Source: Nemophila menziesii
Lineage: Eukaryota > Streptophyta > Magnoliopsida > Boraginales > Hydrophyllaceae
Assembly: GCA_029959085.1 (NCBI GenBank)
Contig: JARWIR010000008.1
Location: 22,182,001-22,246,000 of the forward strand
DNA length: 64,000 bases
Direction: 5' to 3'
The notes under the pieces are model-generated. The model made no database searches. It saw only the letters and a list, made by a program, of their open reading frames with translations, and was not told the origin of the DNA. Positions 12,311-24,368 of the stretch are shown here, in pieces. A program made the position numbers and the translations under genes. Position 1 is the stretch's first letter. Every line of letters starts with the position of its first letter.

Positions 12311-12679
12311 TCTTAATTCCCAACTGGTAATAGAAAGAAAAGAAGAGTTCTAGCAATTTTACCAGATTGGCCGTGGAATTTATGATGATTTGATACCTTG
12401 CACTTGCAAATTCCAACCTTCAAAGTACAAAAGCTATTGATGAAATTTGTGTCTTTGGATGTTTCTTGAAGGTGGCACGGTAGTGATAATGGTGGTTTAA
12501 TTGAGATGTGTAGTCATTATCTATGGTGTTGGAGATGTTTAAAGGATATAATTTAAACTTGGTGTTTTGGAAGGATTTATGATATGATCGTATGTTCGGA
12601 TGATGTTTGGAGGGATGGTTTGGTGTTTTGATGGTGTTTTGATGGTGTTTTGTAGGTGCTGCTGGAGTTTGGGTTCTTT

Positions 12680-13445
12680 CCTTTATTTATTCGAAGACGC
12701 AACTGGTAGCTGCGTGTAAGTGGTCAAATTACAGTAGAGTTTCTTATGTATGATCGGCATTCTGACTTCTCCATTGGATAGATCTCGAAAAAATACGCGG
12801 TTTAGACTCAAGAAAAAGTTAATTCCGACACCTGAGCTGGAAGTTATGGCATTCAGAAGTTTCTGCGTTTAGGCAACTCTTTCATGGGGTCGGCATACCG
12901 GGTGCGAATAGCCAACTCTCGGCGACGCAATAAATAGTTGTGTATAGGCGATTCTTTTCCAAAGCGCTGGTGCTTTAACTTTTTATTCCAGACACGCAAA
13001 ACATAGCTGCGTGTAACTGGTCGTCCAACGGTGAATTGGAGCTGTACCAAAATTCTCCCCAATAGATAGATCTTGAAAAGTATGTAATTTAGGCTCAAGA
13101 ATTACCTAATTTCGACCTCCGAGCGCAAAGATATGACCTGCTGAAATTGTCTCTGTTCATCTTTTTTTGACCGGCATACCGGTCAGGGGACCGGCTAGCC
13201 AGTCGCAACCTTTGACAATTCGGCGACGCACGTTATAGCTGCGTGGAAGTGCTCGCCAAACAGTAGCTCGTGTTGTACCGAATATTTTTGACCGGTATAT
13301 ACCGGTCAGGGGACTGGCTTACCGGTCGCGCGAATTACTTTTTCGGCGACACACTTTATAGTTGCGTGGAATTGGTCCGCGGACAGAAGGTTTGATCCCT
13401 GTTGACTGGCATACCGGTCAGCTGACCGGCTAGCCGGTGCGAGTG
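12680..13445 (-). repeat. GC-rich imperfect tandem array with palindromes
   Basis: Five copies of a block of the type GGCGACGCA...TAGCTGCGTG start near 12695, 12921, 12991, 13222 and 13343. Between the later ones are three copies of an ACCGG-ATACCGGTC palindrome followed by a GACCGGCTAGCC-type half (13169-13203, 13290-13328, 13404-13441). The array is far more GC- and CpG-rich than its surroundings. Related CCGG-TA-CCGG palindromes occupy the same place in other elements (48805-48860 and 53160-53410). Confidence 0.8.
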
Positions 13446-13672
13446 ATCAAATTTTTGACTAAAACACGTTTTTTCTTGCGCCTTACACCTGTTAACCCCA
13501 AACTCAAGGATTAAAATACCTACAAAAATCATAAAACTCCAACCTTTCTCATTTATTTAAAATTATACAATAATAAACATCAATTACTCTAATATACACT
13601 ATGAATTTAAAGACATGAAAGCAATTTAAAACATGGGTTGTCTTCCAAGAAGCACTTTTGTTTATTACGTCT

Positions 13673-14985
13673 CTAAGTTCGACGCGCTACCTTCCATGAA
13701 GATGGTATTGAGGCCTTTGCAGTGTTCCTCCGCTTAAAATCTCCTTTTCCTTGATATAAACTTTTTGGTACTTTCCAACCTAACATTTGATTTAATCGAT
13801 CTTTAAAAGGGGGTGGGTAATTACCTCGTTTCGCCTTCTTACTTTCACGACGAAACTCATTCTCCACCACATGATAGTAGATAACCGTTCTCAACGGTAT
13901 AAGCTCATTTTTATTCCTCGTTTCAATCTCATACTCATCTTTAAAGTGTGGTGGGTAGGTGCTCCTCCTTGCCTCTTTGCTCTCGCAGTGTGGTACCTTA
14001 CTTGTATATCACATATTGATCATTGTTGGTATAGGAGGTGATTCTTCAGCTCTATTTTAATTCAAGATTCTTGGTGGAGATGGTAATTGGTAAACTTTTT
14101 GTGGCGGATATTCAACTTCTATTTTATTGTGAACCTTTAGTTCTTCAATTGACACCTTAACCACTTCACATTCATCTTCACTTTCAACCCATTCTTCCAC
14201 TATTACCTCATCATATTTTTGTTGTGGAATCTCTCTAATCTTGATCACCTCTTCTTCCTTTTTGCGTTCTATATCTTGATCATGTGCACGCACCCTAGGA
14301 ATAGCAATTTCTGTTTTAGTTTCTAGGATTTACGTTGCTACTCCTTCTTCAACCATACTAACAAGATCCTTAACCACATGGTGGTCTCCATTTATAATCG
14401 GCACAGTGGTCATATCACTATCAATAATATCTTCTTTCAACACCTCCTCCTCAACTACTTCTTCTTGTTGATCTCTTCCATCCCTCGGGGGAGTTGAATC
14501 TTCATAAGATTTTCTACTATTGGCAAAGTTATGGGAATTATATATGGACTCCATTTCGTCTAGTATCTGTTGTGTAAATGCACGGATGGCTCTGCTCTCT
14601 TCTTCTCTTGCCTTACGTTCTAGCTCTCTTGCCTCGCTTTCCTCGTATAGGCGATTGACTCTAGCACATAGGTCTTGTAGTGCCTCTTGCTCATAGTGAT
14701 GAGGTGGATAGTGTGGAATGTTATCAACCCACTGGTTTTTCCATCCTTGCTCTTGCTGATAGTGATATGATGATTTTTGTTGATAATTCCCGATCCATTG
14801 ATTGTTCTATCCTTGCTCTTGCGGGTATTGAAAAGGTTGTTGGTAGAAGTTACTACCCTATTGTTTTTGTCCCGAAGAGTCTTCCCAATATTCAAATGGA
14901 CCGGGATTTGGGTAATGTCCTCTGTACATCTTTAAATAAAATTCTTGATCATTACCCGAATAGAGAACCTGTAAAACAAAACAAA
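13673..14985 (-). pseudogene. Single acidic gag-like ORF of the non-autonomous element
   Basis: Reading from a putative start near 14930-14985, one frame carries YPNPGPFEYWEDS, then Gln- and Tyr-rich repeats (QQEQG-NQW twice), ALQDLCARVNRLYEESE, and a long Glu-rich part (EEVVEEEVLKED, KKEEEVIKIREIP, EEWVESEDECEVVKV). It ends with a basic C-terminus (WKVARRT) at 13673. The pieces at 14330-14554, 14057-14293 and 13673-13894 share one reading frame and are split only by stops, so this was one protein of roughly 430 residues. It has no gag capsid motif (QKF-QICDAY), no zinc knuckle and no pol domain. The sequence just after its stop (13640-13672) aligns with the sequence just after integrase at 53570-53610, so this ORF replaces the whole gag-pol coding block. 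Its function is unknown; a packaging or capsid-accessory role is a guess. Confidence 0.65.
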
Positions 14986-15059
14986 AAAAGACACGTAAAA
15001 AGGAAAAAATAAACAATTAAAACTACTTAAGGATTAAACACCAGGGTCACACACTGCAA

Positions 15060-15077
15060 TCCCCGGCAGCGGCATCA
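15060..15077 (-). promoter_or_regulatory. Primer binding site, tRNA-Asp type
   Basis: Six bases inside the 5' LTR, the element strand reads TGATGCCGCTGCCGGGGA. It is complementary to the 3' end of plant tRNA-Asp (...CCCCGGCAACGGCGCCA) with few mismatches. The use of tRNA-Asp is known for Athila/Tat elements. Confidence 0.85.
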
Positions 15078-15083
15078 AAAACT

Positions 15084-16665
15084 TGGTGGGTCCTTGTGTG
15101 TTATAAAATAATACGATAAATAAATATGACTCACATACTGCAAGTGTACGGGTCGTTCAAGTAATAAACCGATAGTCGGGATTTCTTTCTCAGTGATAGA
15201 ATTAGTATAACCAGAGTGTTCAATAGATAAGTAGTCGCAATTGCAAGTACGAAAAATAAAATATAATGTTGTTTGGTTTTTGTTTTAAGGACTAAAATGC
15301 AAAAATAAATTAAAGACTAAATTAATTAAACTGAAATGAAAATAATGCAAATAAATAAGCTAGACGCAAGAAGAGAATGGTAATTGAGTCTCGCAAGGGA
15401 ATTCACCTAATTCAATGCAATTACTGTTTCGTTTAAGGGTAGAGTTGTCATTTAATTATTAGTCGGGACTCTATAATCTCCTTACCCCCGTCAGGGTGGA
15501 CTTAGGAGCTATCCTACGGTATTATAAACCTCGTCAGGGCGATTATACCTACTTTTGAATGGTTTTAGTCTCTTACCCAATTGGCTATGTGGTTAGTCAA
15601 GCCCGTCAGGGTCATTGACGAATACCACACATCTAATACCTAGGTCCGTAACGAAACCCCCCGTCAAGGTGATTACTTCGCCACTAAAGTGAATAGCCTA
15701 ATTACTAAAACTTATTTCTAGTTGGTCAGAAAAGAAATAATAAACAAGCATAAAATAATATCCAATAATATATACCCAACTCAGATTAAATCGTAAAATC
15801 CCAAATTAAAAAACAGAAATTGATTAACTAGGGCTTTAACCCATTATTTGCGATTCTCAAGTACTTAATAATTTAGCTCATGTTTGAAAGAAAGACTTAA
15901 ATTAAATAAATAAAAGATAGTATCCTAAATTAGAGAAATAGAATATGAAACCTAATTGAATGGATGAAAAGAACTGTTGTTGGAAGAATATGATTCTCCA
16001 GCTCCTGCTCTTGCTTCCGCCTCTTGATGCTCTCTCTAAGGATGATTTAATTTGTAGAAAATATGAAAGGTCCTGAATAATGAGGTCTAAAAGTGTATTT
16101 ATAGTGGAGAAAATCAGATTGGGCTTTTTAATTAAGAGGATTAGGTTTAATGAATAACAACCCAAACCTTAAATGAAATCCCGTAACTAATGTACATATG
16201 TTAGTAAAACAAATGTAACTCTTGCGTCCAGACTCGGAATCACTCTGTTCAACTTGAAAAATCTTCCTGATTCAGTAAGGAATAAATCTTATTCACAACT
16301 TAGAGGCTGAATTCACGTCTAAGTAGCTCTAAATCAGCAATTAACATCAGTCTTCCAGATTTACAGTTTTCCTTGTCAACTCTTCGGGATATCTTTTCTC
16401 GCCTTTGTCTTCTCTACTCGATCTAAGACTTTAAGTCTCGATTTCCCTCCTTGTATTGGTGCTCCCTAGCATCCATGGACCTACAACTTTGCACTAAAAA
16501 CAAACCATTTAACGTGAAAAAGCTTTAAAAATGAAAAATAATAATTTCCAAGGAGCCAAAATGAAATATAGCGAATTAATACTAAAAGTCTATCATATTA
16601 GTCAATTATTCACCTAAAATGATGTCGCATAAGGGTATAAAATTAGAACAAAAAGGGATACATCA
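15084..16665 (-). repeat. 5' LTR of the non-autonomous element
   Basis: Right-hand LTR, the same length as its partner and visibly similar along its whole length. TATA box at 16096-16103 on the minus strand. The four CCCGTCAGGG motifs are repeated here between about 15487 and 15670. The right end reads GATACATCA, where the partner has GAGACATCA. Confidence 0.92.
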
Positions 16666-16670
16666 ATATC

Positions 16671-16805
16671 TGTCATGCCTCAGTATGACAATCACTAATT
16701 AATGTTGTGACAGACATACAATATGTAAGATCAGAGAATAATATTGTTGATTCGTTTACTAAAGGCTTGACTAATAGAGTAGTCCTAGACATGTCTATGG
16801 TATAG
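16671..16805 (+). pseudogene. Ty1/copia RNase H, 3' part
   Basis: Continuation of the frame broken at 8886. When the inserted element and one ATATC copy are ignored, the frame is kept and gives the usual copia C-terminus, with a DIQYVRSENNIVDSFTKGL motif (family: Y-V-S-D-N-L-A-D--TK-L). It ends at TAG 16803-16805. One in-frame TGA lies near 16685, so the protein was already, or is now, dead. Confidence 0.85.
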
Positions 16806-17507
16806 AGCTAAAGTCATAGACTGAATGAGAGATGGTCTCATTCACTTCTTTCCCATCCCTATGGCACAACCTAAACAATTAAGGAGAAGTGTATACTTTT
16901 AATGAATTCATAGCTTAAGTAGGCGATCCTAGGACAATCTTGATGAATTCACCGACTGATGATCAAAAGGTTGATTGTTTACTCTTAATGAATTCATGGC
17001 CTAAGTGCACGGTTCTAGTGAGAAATACTTAATGAATTCACCAACTTATATCCCAAGGTTGAGTTTTACTCTTAATGAGTTCTAGCCTCGTTGAGGTGGT
17101 CCTACTGAGGAGGACTCGATGAACTCACCGACATATGTTGAGGTTGATCTACATAGCTCAATGTGTATATGGTTTTTCGAAATCACTTATGTGAATGTGA
17201 AGGTGGGGGACACATTCTATAAGAAACGTGAGCTAGTTTTTTTTTAATCACTCACAATAACCAAGGTATAACCATGGCTTTTCCAAACGCGTGGAAAGAC
17301 AATATTGTCAAGCATTAGCTTGAACCCTGGGGGTATCACTGGATCATGTCTTTAATAACTAGATATGGTTGTTGCGCCTCACTTCACTACGTATCAATCC
17401 ATGTGTTTTTTGACTGGATATTGGTGCTTAATTATAATTTAACCCATCCCTTTCCATTAGTTCCTTTTCTAAAACTTTTTTTCCTCTAATATCCCTATGT
17501 AGGGGAC
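16806..17507 (+). mobile_element. 3' untranslated region of copia element with threefold tandem repeat
   Basis: Noncoding sequence between pol and the 3' LTR. Between about 16895 and 17150 a unit of roughly 85-100 bases occurs three times. Each unit contains CTTAATGAATTCAT or a variant, then TGATGAATTCACCGAC or a variant. A short purine run, AGGGGAC, at 17501-17507 is the likely PPT. Confidence 0.6.
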
Positions 17508-18114
17508 TGTTATATTAATAAATGATTTTAATAATAGTCCTTTAAGTTTTGGCTTTCTTGGCAAAAGTATACAGTTTTGTTTGTGACTTTCAGAATTTAT
17601 CCTTTGTACCACATTGGGGGAGTAGGGGATAACATATTAATTTTTATACTAATCCACTTTACTTATTTTCAAAAGTGTTTACACCATGAAAGTGAGGAGC
17701 CTATGGGTTTATACCCACATGCGTGCCACCACCACCACCATCCCGACCCTGACCCTGTCCCTGGCCCCAACACATCGACGGCGTCAACGGAAGTGGAGGT
17801 GAGGTGTGGTATGGCATGGTGGGGTGGGTGTGATGTGAAGTAAGTCATATGGTGTGGGATTTTTACATGCTATTTAGGGGAGGTATTTAAAATATCATCT
17901 AAGGAGGGATTCAAACCCAAAACATTTTTTATGTTAATGATGAACACTTTTTATAACCTTTGTTGATTCCACTACCCTTGTTCCTTGACCCTGCTATTAT
18001 TGAAGTTATTTCTTTGTCCACATGATTTTGTGGTGGTCATATGGAAGAATAACATATGTAATGTTTTGACTTATGATAAAATTCATGTGCTTGTCTAATA
18101 TAACTATATATACC
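17508..18114 (+). mobile_element. Probable copia 3' LTR start, then unassigned sequence
   Basis: TGTTATATTAATAAATGA at 17508 follows the AGGGGAC tract and has the look of a copia LTR start. No terminal CA or partner LTR could be fixed. The part from about 17690 has a CCACCACCACC / CCCTGACCC pyrimidine-rich stretch and a G-rich stretch but no recognisable gene. It is cut at 18115 by an Athila-type LTR. Confidence 0.4.
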
Positions 18115-19826
<1,712 letters not shown>

Positions 19827-19832
19827 AGTTTT

Positions 19833-19850
19833 TGGCACCGTTGTTGGGGA
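19833..19850 (+). promoter_or_regulatory. Primer binding site, tRNA-Asp type
   Basis: TGGCACCGTTGTTGGGGA, a slightly decayed complement of the plant tRNA-Asp 3' end, six bases after the LTR. Confidence 0.85.
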
Positions 19851-19940
19851 CTACATAGTTAGTTTTATGTTGTTGCTTAGTGTAATAGTTTTAGTCGTTC
19901 CATTTCAGGCTTTTTATTTTGTCTTTTTCAATTCATTTAG

Positions 19941-21350
19941 ATGGCCAATCAGCTAAATCACCGGTGAAAACAAGGCCTTCCTGGGCTATTCCGAGTGAAA
20001 CCCATAGGGACTCACCTTCTAGCTATTCAAGTAGTTCGATTTAAGCCTGGTCCAGTCATGCTAAATCAATTTTCGAGCTACAAGAATTATGGTGGCGCTA
20101 CACATAAAGATCTGGTCCGTTATATTCAGAAATTCATGTAAATTTGTGATGCCTATGTTACTCAAGGTGTTACAAGAAAACACATATACTACTTCATGTT
20201 CCAATATTTTTTAATAGGAGTGTAAAAGAATGGTTAGACACTCAACATCCCAATCTCATCCCAAGAGGGGGCATGATTCATTCTACATTTCTTGATCGGT
20301 TTTACCCTAAGAGTATACGATTGAAGGATCAAATGGGGCTTGCAAATTTTGTACATGAAGACAGTGATCATGTTGGCAAATCATGGACGATATTCCACGA
20401 ATAGTTGGAAAAGTGCCTACTACATGGGTACTGACCTGCATTACAACTATCCATGTTTTACAAGGGACTTGACGTAAATTATAGATTGAGAGTAGATAAA
20501 CTCGGTAGTGGGGTTTTGTTTCGGTGGATCCTAATGCAACCAAGATTGGTATGGAGGATATTATCGAGACCGAGCAAAGTTGGCCGTCATCGAGAGCTAC
20601 AATTCTGAAAGGTACGTCACAAGTAGATGGTACTACTATTGTAGACGCGAATTTATCTAGTTTGGAGAATCAATTAGAGAAATTAGCTTTAGCTAAGAAG
20701 GAGAGCTTCAAGTGTAACAAGTCCTACATTAATATTGTTAGCAAAATGTATGGTTTTTCAGTTTGTGCTATGATTGATCATTGTTGGGAAGAATGTGCAT
20801 ATAATTTGAAGCCGGTTTTCTTTGTTATCGAATCGAGGGGTCTACCATTTGAGTTGTCCAAATTATGCTCAAGAAAATCAAAACCATTCGGGTTTCCAAC
20901 GATCAAATCAAAGTGAGGTCGCTTATCAAGGCAAGTCATATTAGCCTCGACCCTAAGAGAAGTTTATCAAGCTTGACATTAAAACTTCTATCAAGGAGGT
21001 TTGAGATACAAAGTTCAAGCTCCACCGCAGCCCCCATATAATCAATATGCGGAAAGTTTTATGCAACAAGTAAGTCCTCCTCCTCAAGAAGACTCAACGA
21101 GTGAGATTTTCTATAAATTCAAGTGTGAAAGATTTCTAATCCCTTACAAGCCCAACCTCAAGGTCAACTTCCAAGCAATACTGTAAATCCAAAATTTGAT
21201 GAAGCGTGTAAGGAGATTAGACTAAGGATTTGGAAACAATGACCTCGACCCTTAGTCGTGAGAAAGAACAAGATAATGAGCCAACCGCGATTTAGGAATA
21301 TGTAGTTGAGAATATTTTTGAAGGTGTAGTTGAGCCGATGAGTAATAATG
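19941..21350 (+). pseudogene. Athila-type gag
   Basis: Starts near ATG 19941. Shortly after come the gag core motifs VTQGVTRKHIYYFMFQ, EWLDTQHPN, FLDRFYPKSIRLKDQMGLANF and KLGSGVLF. A damaged zinc knuckle follows at about 20757-20800: Cys-X4-His-X4-Cys is kept (CAMIDHCWEEC), but the first Cys of the pair is Phe. The C-terminal Gln/Pro-rich part (PPQPPYNQYAESF) runs to about 21186, and an acidic tail to 21350. Several stops (for example in the FM-stop-ICDAY region) and frameshifts break it. No protease or RT follows; the element is cut near 21351. Confidence 0.82.
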
Positions 21351-22084
21351 ATAAAGTTAAATAAGCACCAGAGAAGTAAAATAAGTCAATATTATACTAC
21401 ACACAACAACCGATCTAATGGTGGAAATGCACAAATCCAACTGGATAACGACACAACCAACACAACATGCCCAACTGACAAATAACATGACGACAGAATG
21501 ATAAGAGGACATCGCAAGTGACGTCACGTATTTCTGCGATGCATCTTGTAGTAACAAATACGAGAAAACGTGAACATGCATAGTACAAGATCACAATCGG
21601 AACGGAAATAGAACGAAAATAAAGGATCATTTCAGATGCGATTCAATACTGGTAGGGGAATCAGTGGCGGTCATGAACACAATGGAGCGATGCCAAGACT
21701 TTCCTTACGCAACAAAGATCAATATCTAGATAACCTTGAAGCCGTTTAAGGTATTAGGTGGGTGTCAACAACAAGCTGGACAATTCATTCGATCATCCGA
21801 CAGATCAATCAGATGGCAGAATAATTGGACCCGATGTTCTACCGGTTTTTATCGCGTAAGACGAACGATCGAGCGGACAAGGTTGCACGAAGTGCTAGAC
21901 ACGAAGCCAACAAGGGATGATAGGGACATTCTTGATCACGGGAGAGTTTTTACGGATGGACATCAGATGAAGAAATGAGGACACAAAATTATCTTTCAAC
22001 CAGAAAAAACAAACCACGTTAAATGGACAAACTAGCCAGGAGAATTTGTGTCAAAATATCAACTCAATTATAATGTGTTAAATA
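21351..22084. other. Unassigned CpG-rich stretch
   Basis: No family recognised. From about 21360 to 22020 the base composition is more balanced than in the flanks and CpG is common (for example GACGAACGATCGAGCGG). Short frames on both strands (21357-21630 minus, 21736-21978 plus) match nothing I know. It could be the rest of a retroelement internal region or a captured host fragment. Confidence 0.4.
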
Positions 22085-22336
22085 CTTACATGTAAATAGG
22101 TGCCCCTTCTATATTTTTAGTCACCCAAAGTTAAATGGACAAACTTTTATATTTAGTGGACAAACCTTAAAAAGTGGAGGATTTAAGGACGTGTTCTAAT
22201 TGTATTGTAGAAAAAAAAAAACGTGTTATAAGTTCTACTACACAAGAAACATAACAACAATAATTTTCAAATTGATTGAGGCACTTCAGTACGTGTGAAA
22301 TATTGACATTTGAATGTCGACCGAAGGAAAGAGAAA
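22085..22336. repeat. Dispersed repeat, left part
   Basis: Aligns with 63605-63910: shared stretches include CTTACATGTA, AGTTAAATG-ACAAACTTTTATATTTA, GTGGAGGATTTAAGG, AAGTTCTAC--CA-AAGAA and CAGTACGTGTGAAAT. It continues after the LINE insertion at 23049-23145. Its class is unknown. Confidence 0.7.
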
Positions 22337-23039
22337 GTTTTTTTTAAAGTCGAAAATAACTTGCATAAAATAAAGATCACAAAAGTTGTTACAATTCAAC
22401 TTACACCTATAGTTTCAAAATTTCCTTTAATAAGTTAACTAATTGAAAAGGTGAAAAAATACTCCAAAAAATAAACAATTTATCTTTTAGCATTTGTTTT
22501 GCCACTCAATCTACACTTTTATTGTTAACTCTCCTAGCAAAGAAGATACAAATTTTGTTTCTTATCATACAAAAACAAATATTCTTAACCACTAATTTAA
22601 TACAACTATAAGAATTACAAGTTATCGAATTAATTTGGTTAATTACTAGTTGACAATCATTTTCTACTTCCACGGTTTCTATAGTTCTCTTGCTAGCCAT
22701 TTCACAAGGTTTCAAGATACCTCTAACTTCTGCTTCTACTATTGAATGAGCTTGAATAACTTCAGCTTTCCTTTTCAAAAAATAACTTATGAAATCACGT
22801 AATATACAAGCAATCGTAGCTGTGTTAGTAATTAAATTAATTGAAACATCGCAATTAATTTTAAATTTTCCAATAGAAGGATTTTCGACTGTTAATTCCC
22901 ATTTTTTGTTTATTCCCATCATAGATAGGATTTTGATCCCTATTTTTCTGCATTCCTTGTTTCTGAATACTAATTCTAATATTTTGTATCACTTTTTCTT
23001 TACCATTCAAAGTGGTATTATTTTTAGCCTCAGTAGTGT
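22337..23039 (-). mobile_element. 5'-truncated LINE with target-site duplication
   Basis: A 703-bp LINE copy. On the minus strand it ends in a short A-tail (T run at 22338-22345) and is flanked by the 9-bp direct repeat AAAGAGAAA (22328-22336 and 23040-23048). The frame at 22506-22922 encodes the RNase H-like domain found at the C-terminus of plant L1 ORF2. It has a KINCDVS motif (catalytic Asp), an EAEVRGIL motif (catalytic Glu), VENDCQ (Asp) and a C-terminal ARRVNNKSVD (family ARRAN--AD). It is truncated upstream of RNase H, typical of aborted target-primed insertion. The interrupted host sequence is the repeat shared with 63605-64000. Confidence 0.88.
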
Positions 23040-23145
23040 AAAGAGAAAAGGTTAAGTTTGGATGGATAGCGTCAATAATTGATCTTCGAAATAGACTGAC
23101 TACTTGATCTAAAAAAATGAATTCTTAAAGATTGTGATATTTTTA
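23040..23145. repeat. Dispersed repeat, right part
   Basis: Continues the repeat interrupted by the LINE. It shares TGGATGGATAGCGT-AAT and ATTGATCTTC-AAATA with 63915-64000. Confidence 0.65.
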
Positions 23146-23470
23146 GTTTCCCACTACATTCAAACAAATATTATTGCAAAATAAAGGTACATATCCTTGG
23201 TTCTCTCTGTACTAAACCATCCTAAACCACATAGCAAATTACGGGGACCGCGTAACACAGTACAGTAATCTTTAATGTGTGTTGGATATTTCCATGAGTT
23301 CAAAGCCACGTAGCCTTCTTTTTTGAAAAAACAAACATGTTATAATTATAGATTTCGGTTTCACGAACGACCTAGATGGCTGGTCAAGACCTAACGCTTA
23401 TGCGGAATTTTACAGGGCCTAGACGGAAGGCGGAATTTTACTGGTCCTAGGCGAAATTAGAGGTTTTGAA
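23146..23470. other. Unassigned stretch with CCTAGGCG-like motifs
   Basis: No gene seen. Bases 23360-23455 contain GACCTAGATGG, GGCCTAGACGG and GTCCTAGGCGAAATT, similar to the palindromic CCTAGGCG repeat at 33121-33560. This may be a small relic of the same repeat. Confidence 0.4.
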
Positions 23471-23775
23471 TCCTGCTGAGTGATTATGTATATGTGGTAA
23501 TATATACATAGTAATGAATTGGGTGATGTGGAAAGATTTATGTAGGCCAAAGAGCGCGGGTGGCCTTGGTTTTCGTATGGCAGAAGACATAAATCGTGCG
23601 CTCTTGGGAAAGTTGGGTTGGAAATTAATACATGGGGATAAGACTATTTGGCCTATCGTCATGAGTAATAAGTATTTTAAGTCGAACATTCTTCACTATT
23701 CTGTTAAACAGACAGACTCGCGTATATGTAGGGCCATTGTGGAAGCTATTACCGTTTTGAGACAGACATCTAGCT
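23471..23775 (+). pseudogene. LINE ORF2 fragment after the RT palm
   Basis: The frame starting at 23514 encodes VMWKDLCRPKSAGGLGFR...NRALLGKLGWKLI...LWPIVMSNKYF. This is the well-conserved segment between RT and the C-terminal zinc domain of plant L1 ORF2. Only about 85 residues remain. It is on the opposite strand to the LINE at 22337-23039 and better preserved than the LINE at 957-4990, so it is a separate copy. It abuts gag of another element at about 23776. Confidence 0.8.
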
Positions 23776-24368
23776 AATTTATGTTGAAACCTTTTCCATG
23801 ATTCTCCTACTATTTATCCATCTTCTTGACAAAACCTTGCAAGCTCGCTTTGATCTTTGAGTCTCATACTCTTCGGATAAAAACGGTTAAAGAAAGCGGC
23901 TTGAAGTTCTGTCCATGAATTGATTGTTCCTGGTGGTTGTCTATCTAGCCATTCACTAGCTCTACCAGTCAGGAAGAACGAAAACATATGACAATACAGT
24001 TGCTCGCGTGTAATGCCTGGAGTAACGTAAGCATCACAAATCTGCATAAACTTCTGAATCGCTCTTACCGGATCTTGAATTGCTGTACCGCTGTAGAGTC
24101 CATAACTTTGAAATTGACTGAGCATACCCGGATCGGGTCGAAATTTAATATTCTGGTTCTCTGGAGGACAGTAACCTATTGGTTGAACATGGAACGACAC
24201 GTGGAGACCAGGAAGGTATTGCTTAACTCGATTTTGCCCATTACCCCGTCCTAGTGGTTGTTGTACACTAGGTGGAATGAATGGTGGTGGTCCTCCTGGT
24301 GGAACGAATAGTAATCCTCCAAGTGGGACTCCAAGTGGTGGATCTAACTGCTATTGTATGCCTGCCAT
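23776..24368 (-). pseudogene. Athila-type gag, N-terminal part
   Basis: From ATG 24366-24368, one frame reads a Pro/Gly-rich leader with one early stop. It then gives VSFHVQPIGY, FRPDPGMLSQFQSYGLYSG, DPVRAIQKFMQICDAYVTPG, REQLYCHMFSFFLTGRASEWL, FFNRFYPKSMRLKDQSELARF and a stop at 23814, followed by a few more gag codons. This is the capsid-like core of Athila gag. It is truncated at about 23776 by the plus-strand LINE piece. The PBS and 5' LTR follow to the right. Confidence 0.85.

Larger units (their letters stand above)
10505..13640 (-). other. Noncoding 3' region of the non-autonomous element
   Basis: About 3.1 kb without a credible gene. It aligns in pieces with the 3' regions at 35851-37300, 44634-47220 and 50875-52338. 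Shared landmarks are a G-rich CTTGAGTTTGGGGTG tract on the minus strand (near 11262-11277), a GNRA hairpin (11855-11874), an ORF3 remnant (about 11990-12310) and a GC-rich repeat array (12680-13445). Confidence 0.7.
8887..16665 (-). mobile_element. Complete non-autonomous Athila-type LTR retrotransposon
   Basis: A 7779-bp element with two 1582-bp LTRs (8887-10468 and 15084-16665), a tRNA-Asp-type PBS (15060-15077) and a PPT (10469-10484). It is flanked by the 5-bp target duplication ATATC (8882-8886 and 16666-16670). It interrupts a copia RNase H frame precisely. The interior holds only one decayed acidic ORF (13673-14985) and about 3.2 kb of noncoding 3' sequence. There is no protease, RT, RNase H or integrase, so it must have moved with enzymes from autonomous relatives such as the one at 49389-62946. 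In the 120 bases at 9181-9300 I count four differences from the other LTR, which points to a moderately old insertion. Confidence 0.93.

Noticed and set aside
12853..13098. An 81-residue minus-strand frame
   Set aside because: It crosses a GC-rich tandem array and has no family likeness. The array explains it.
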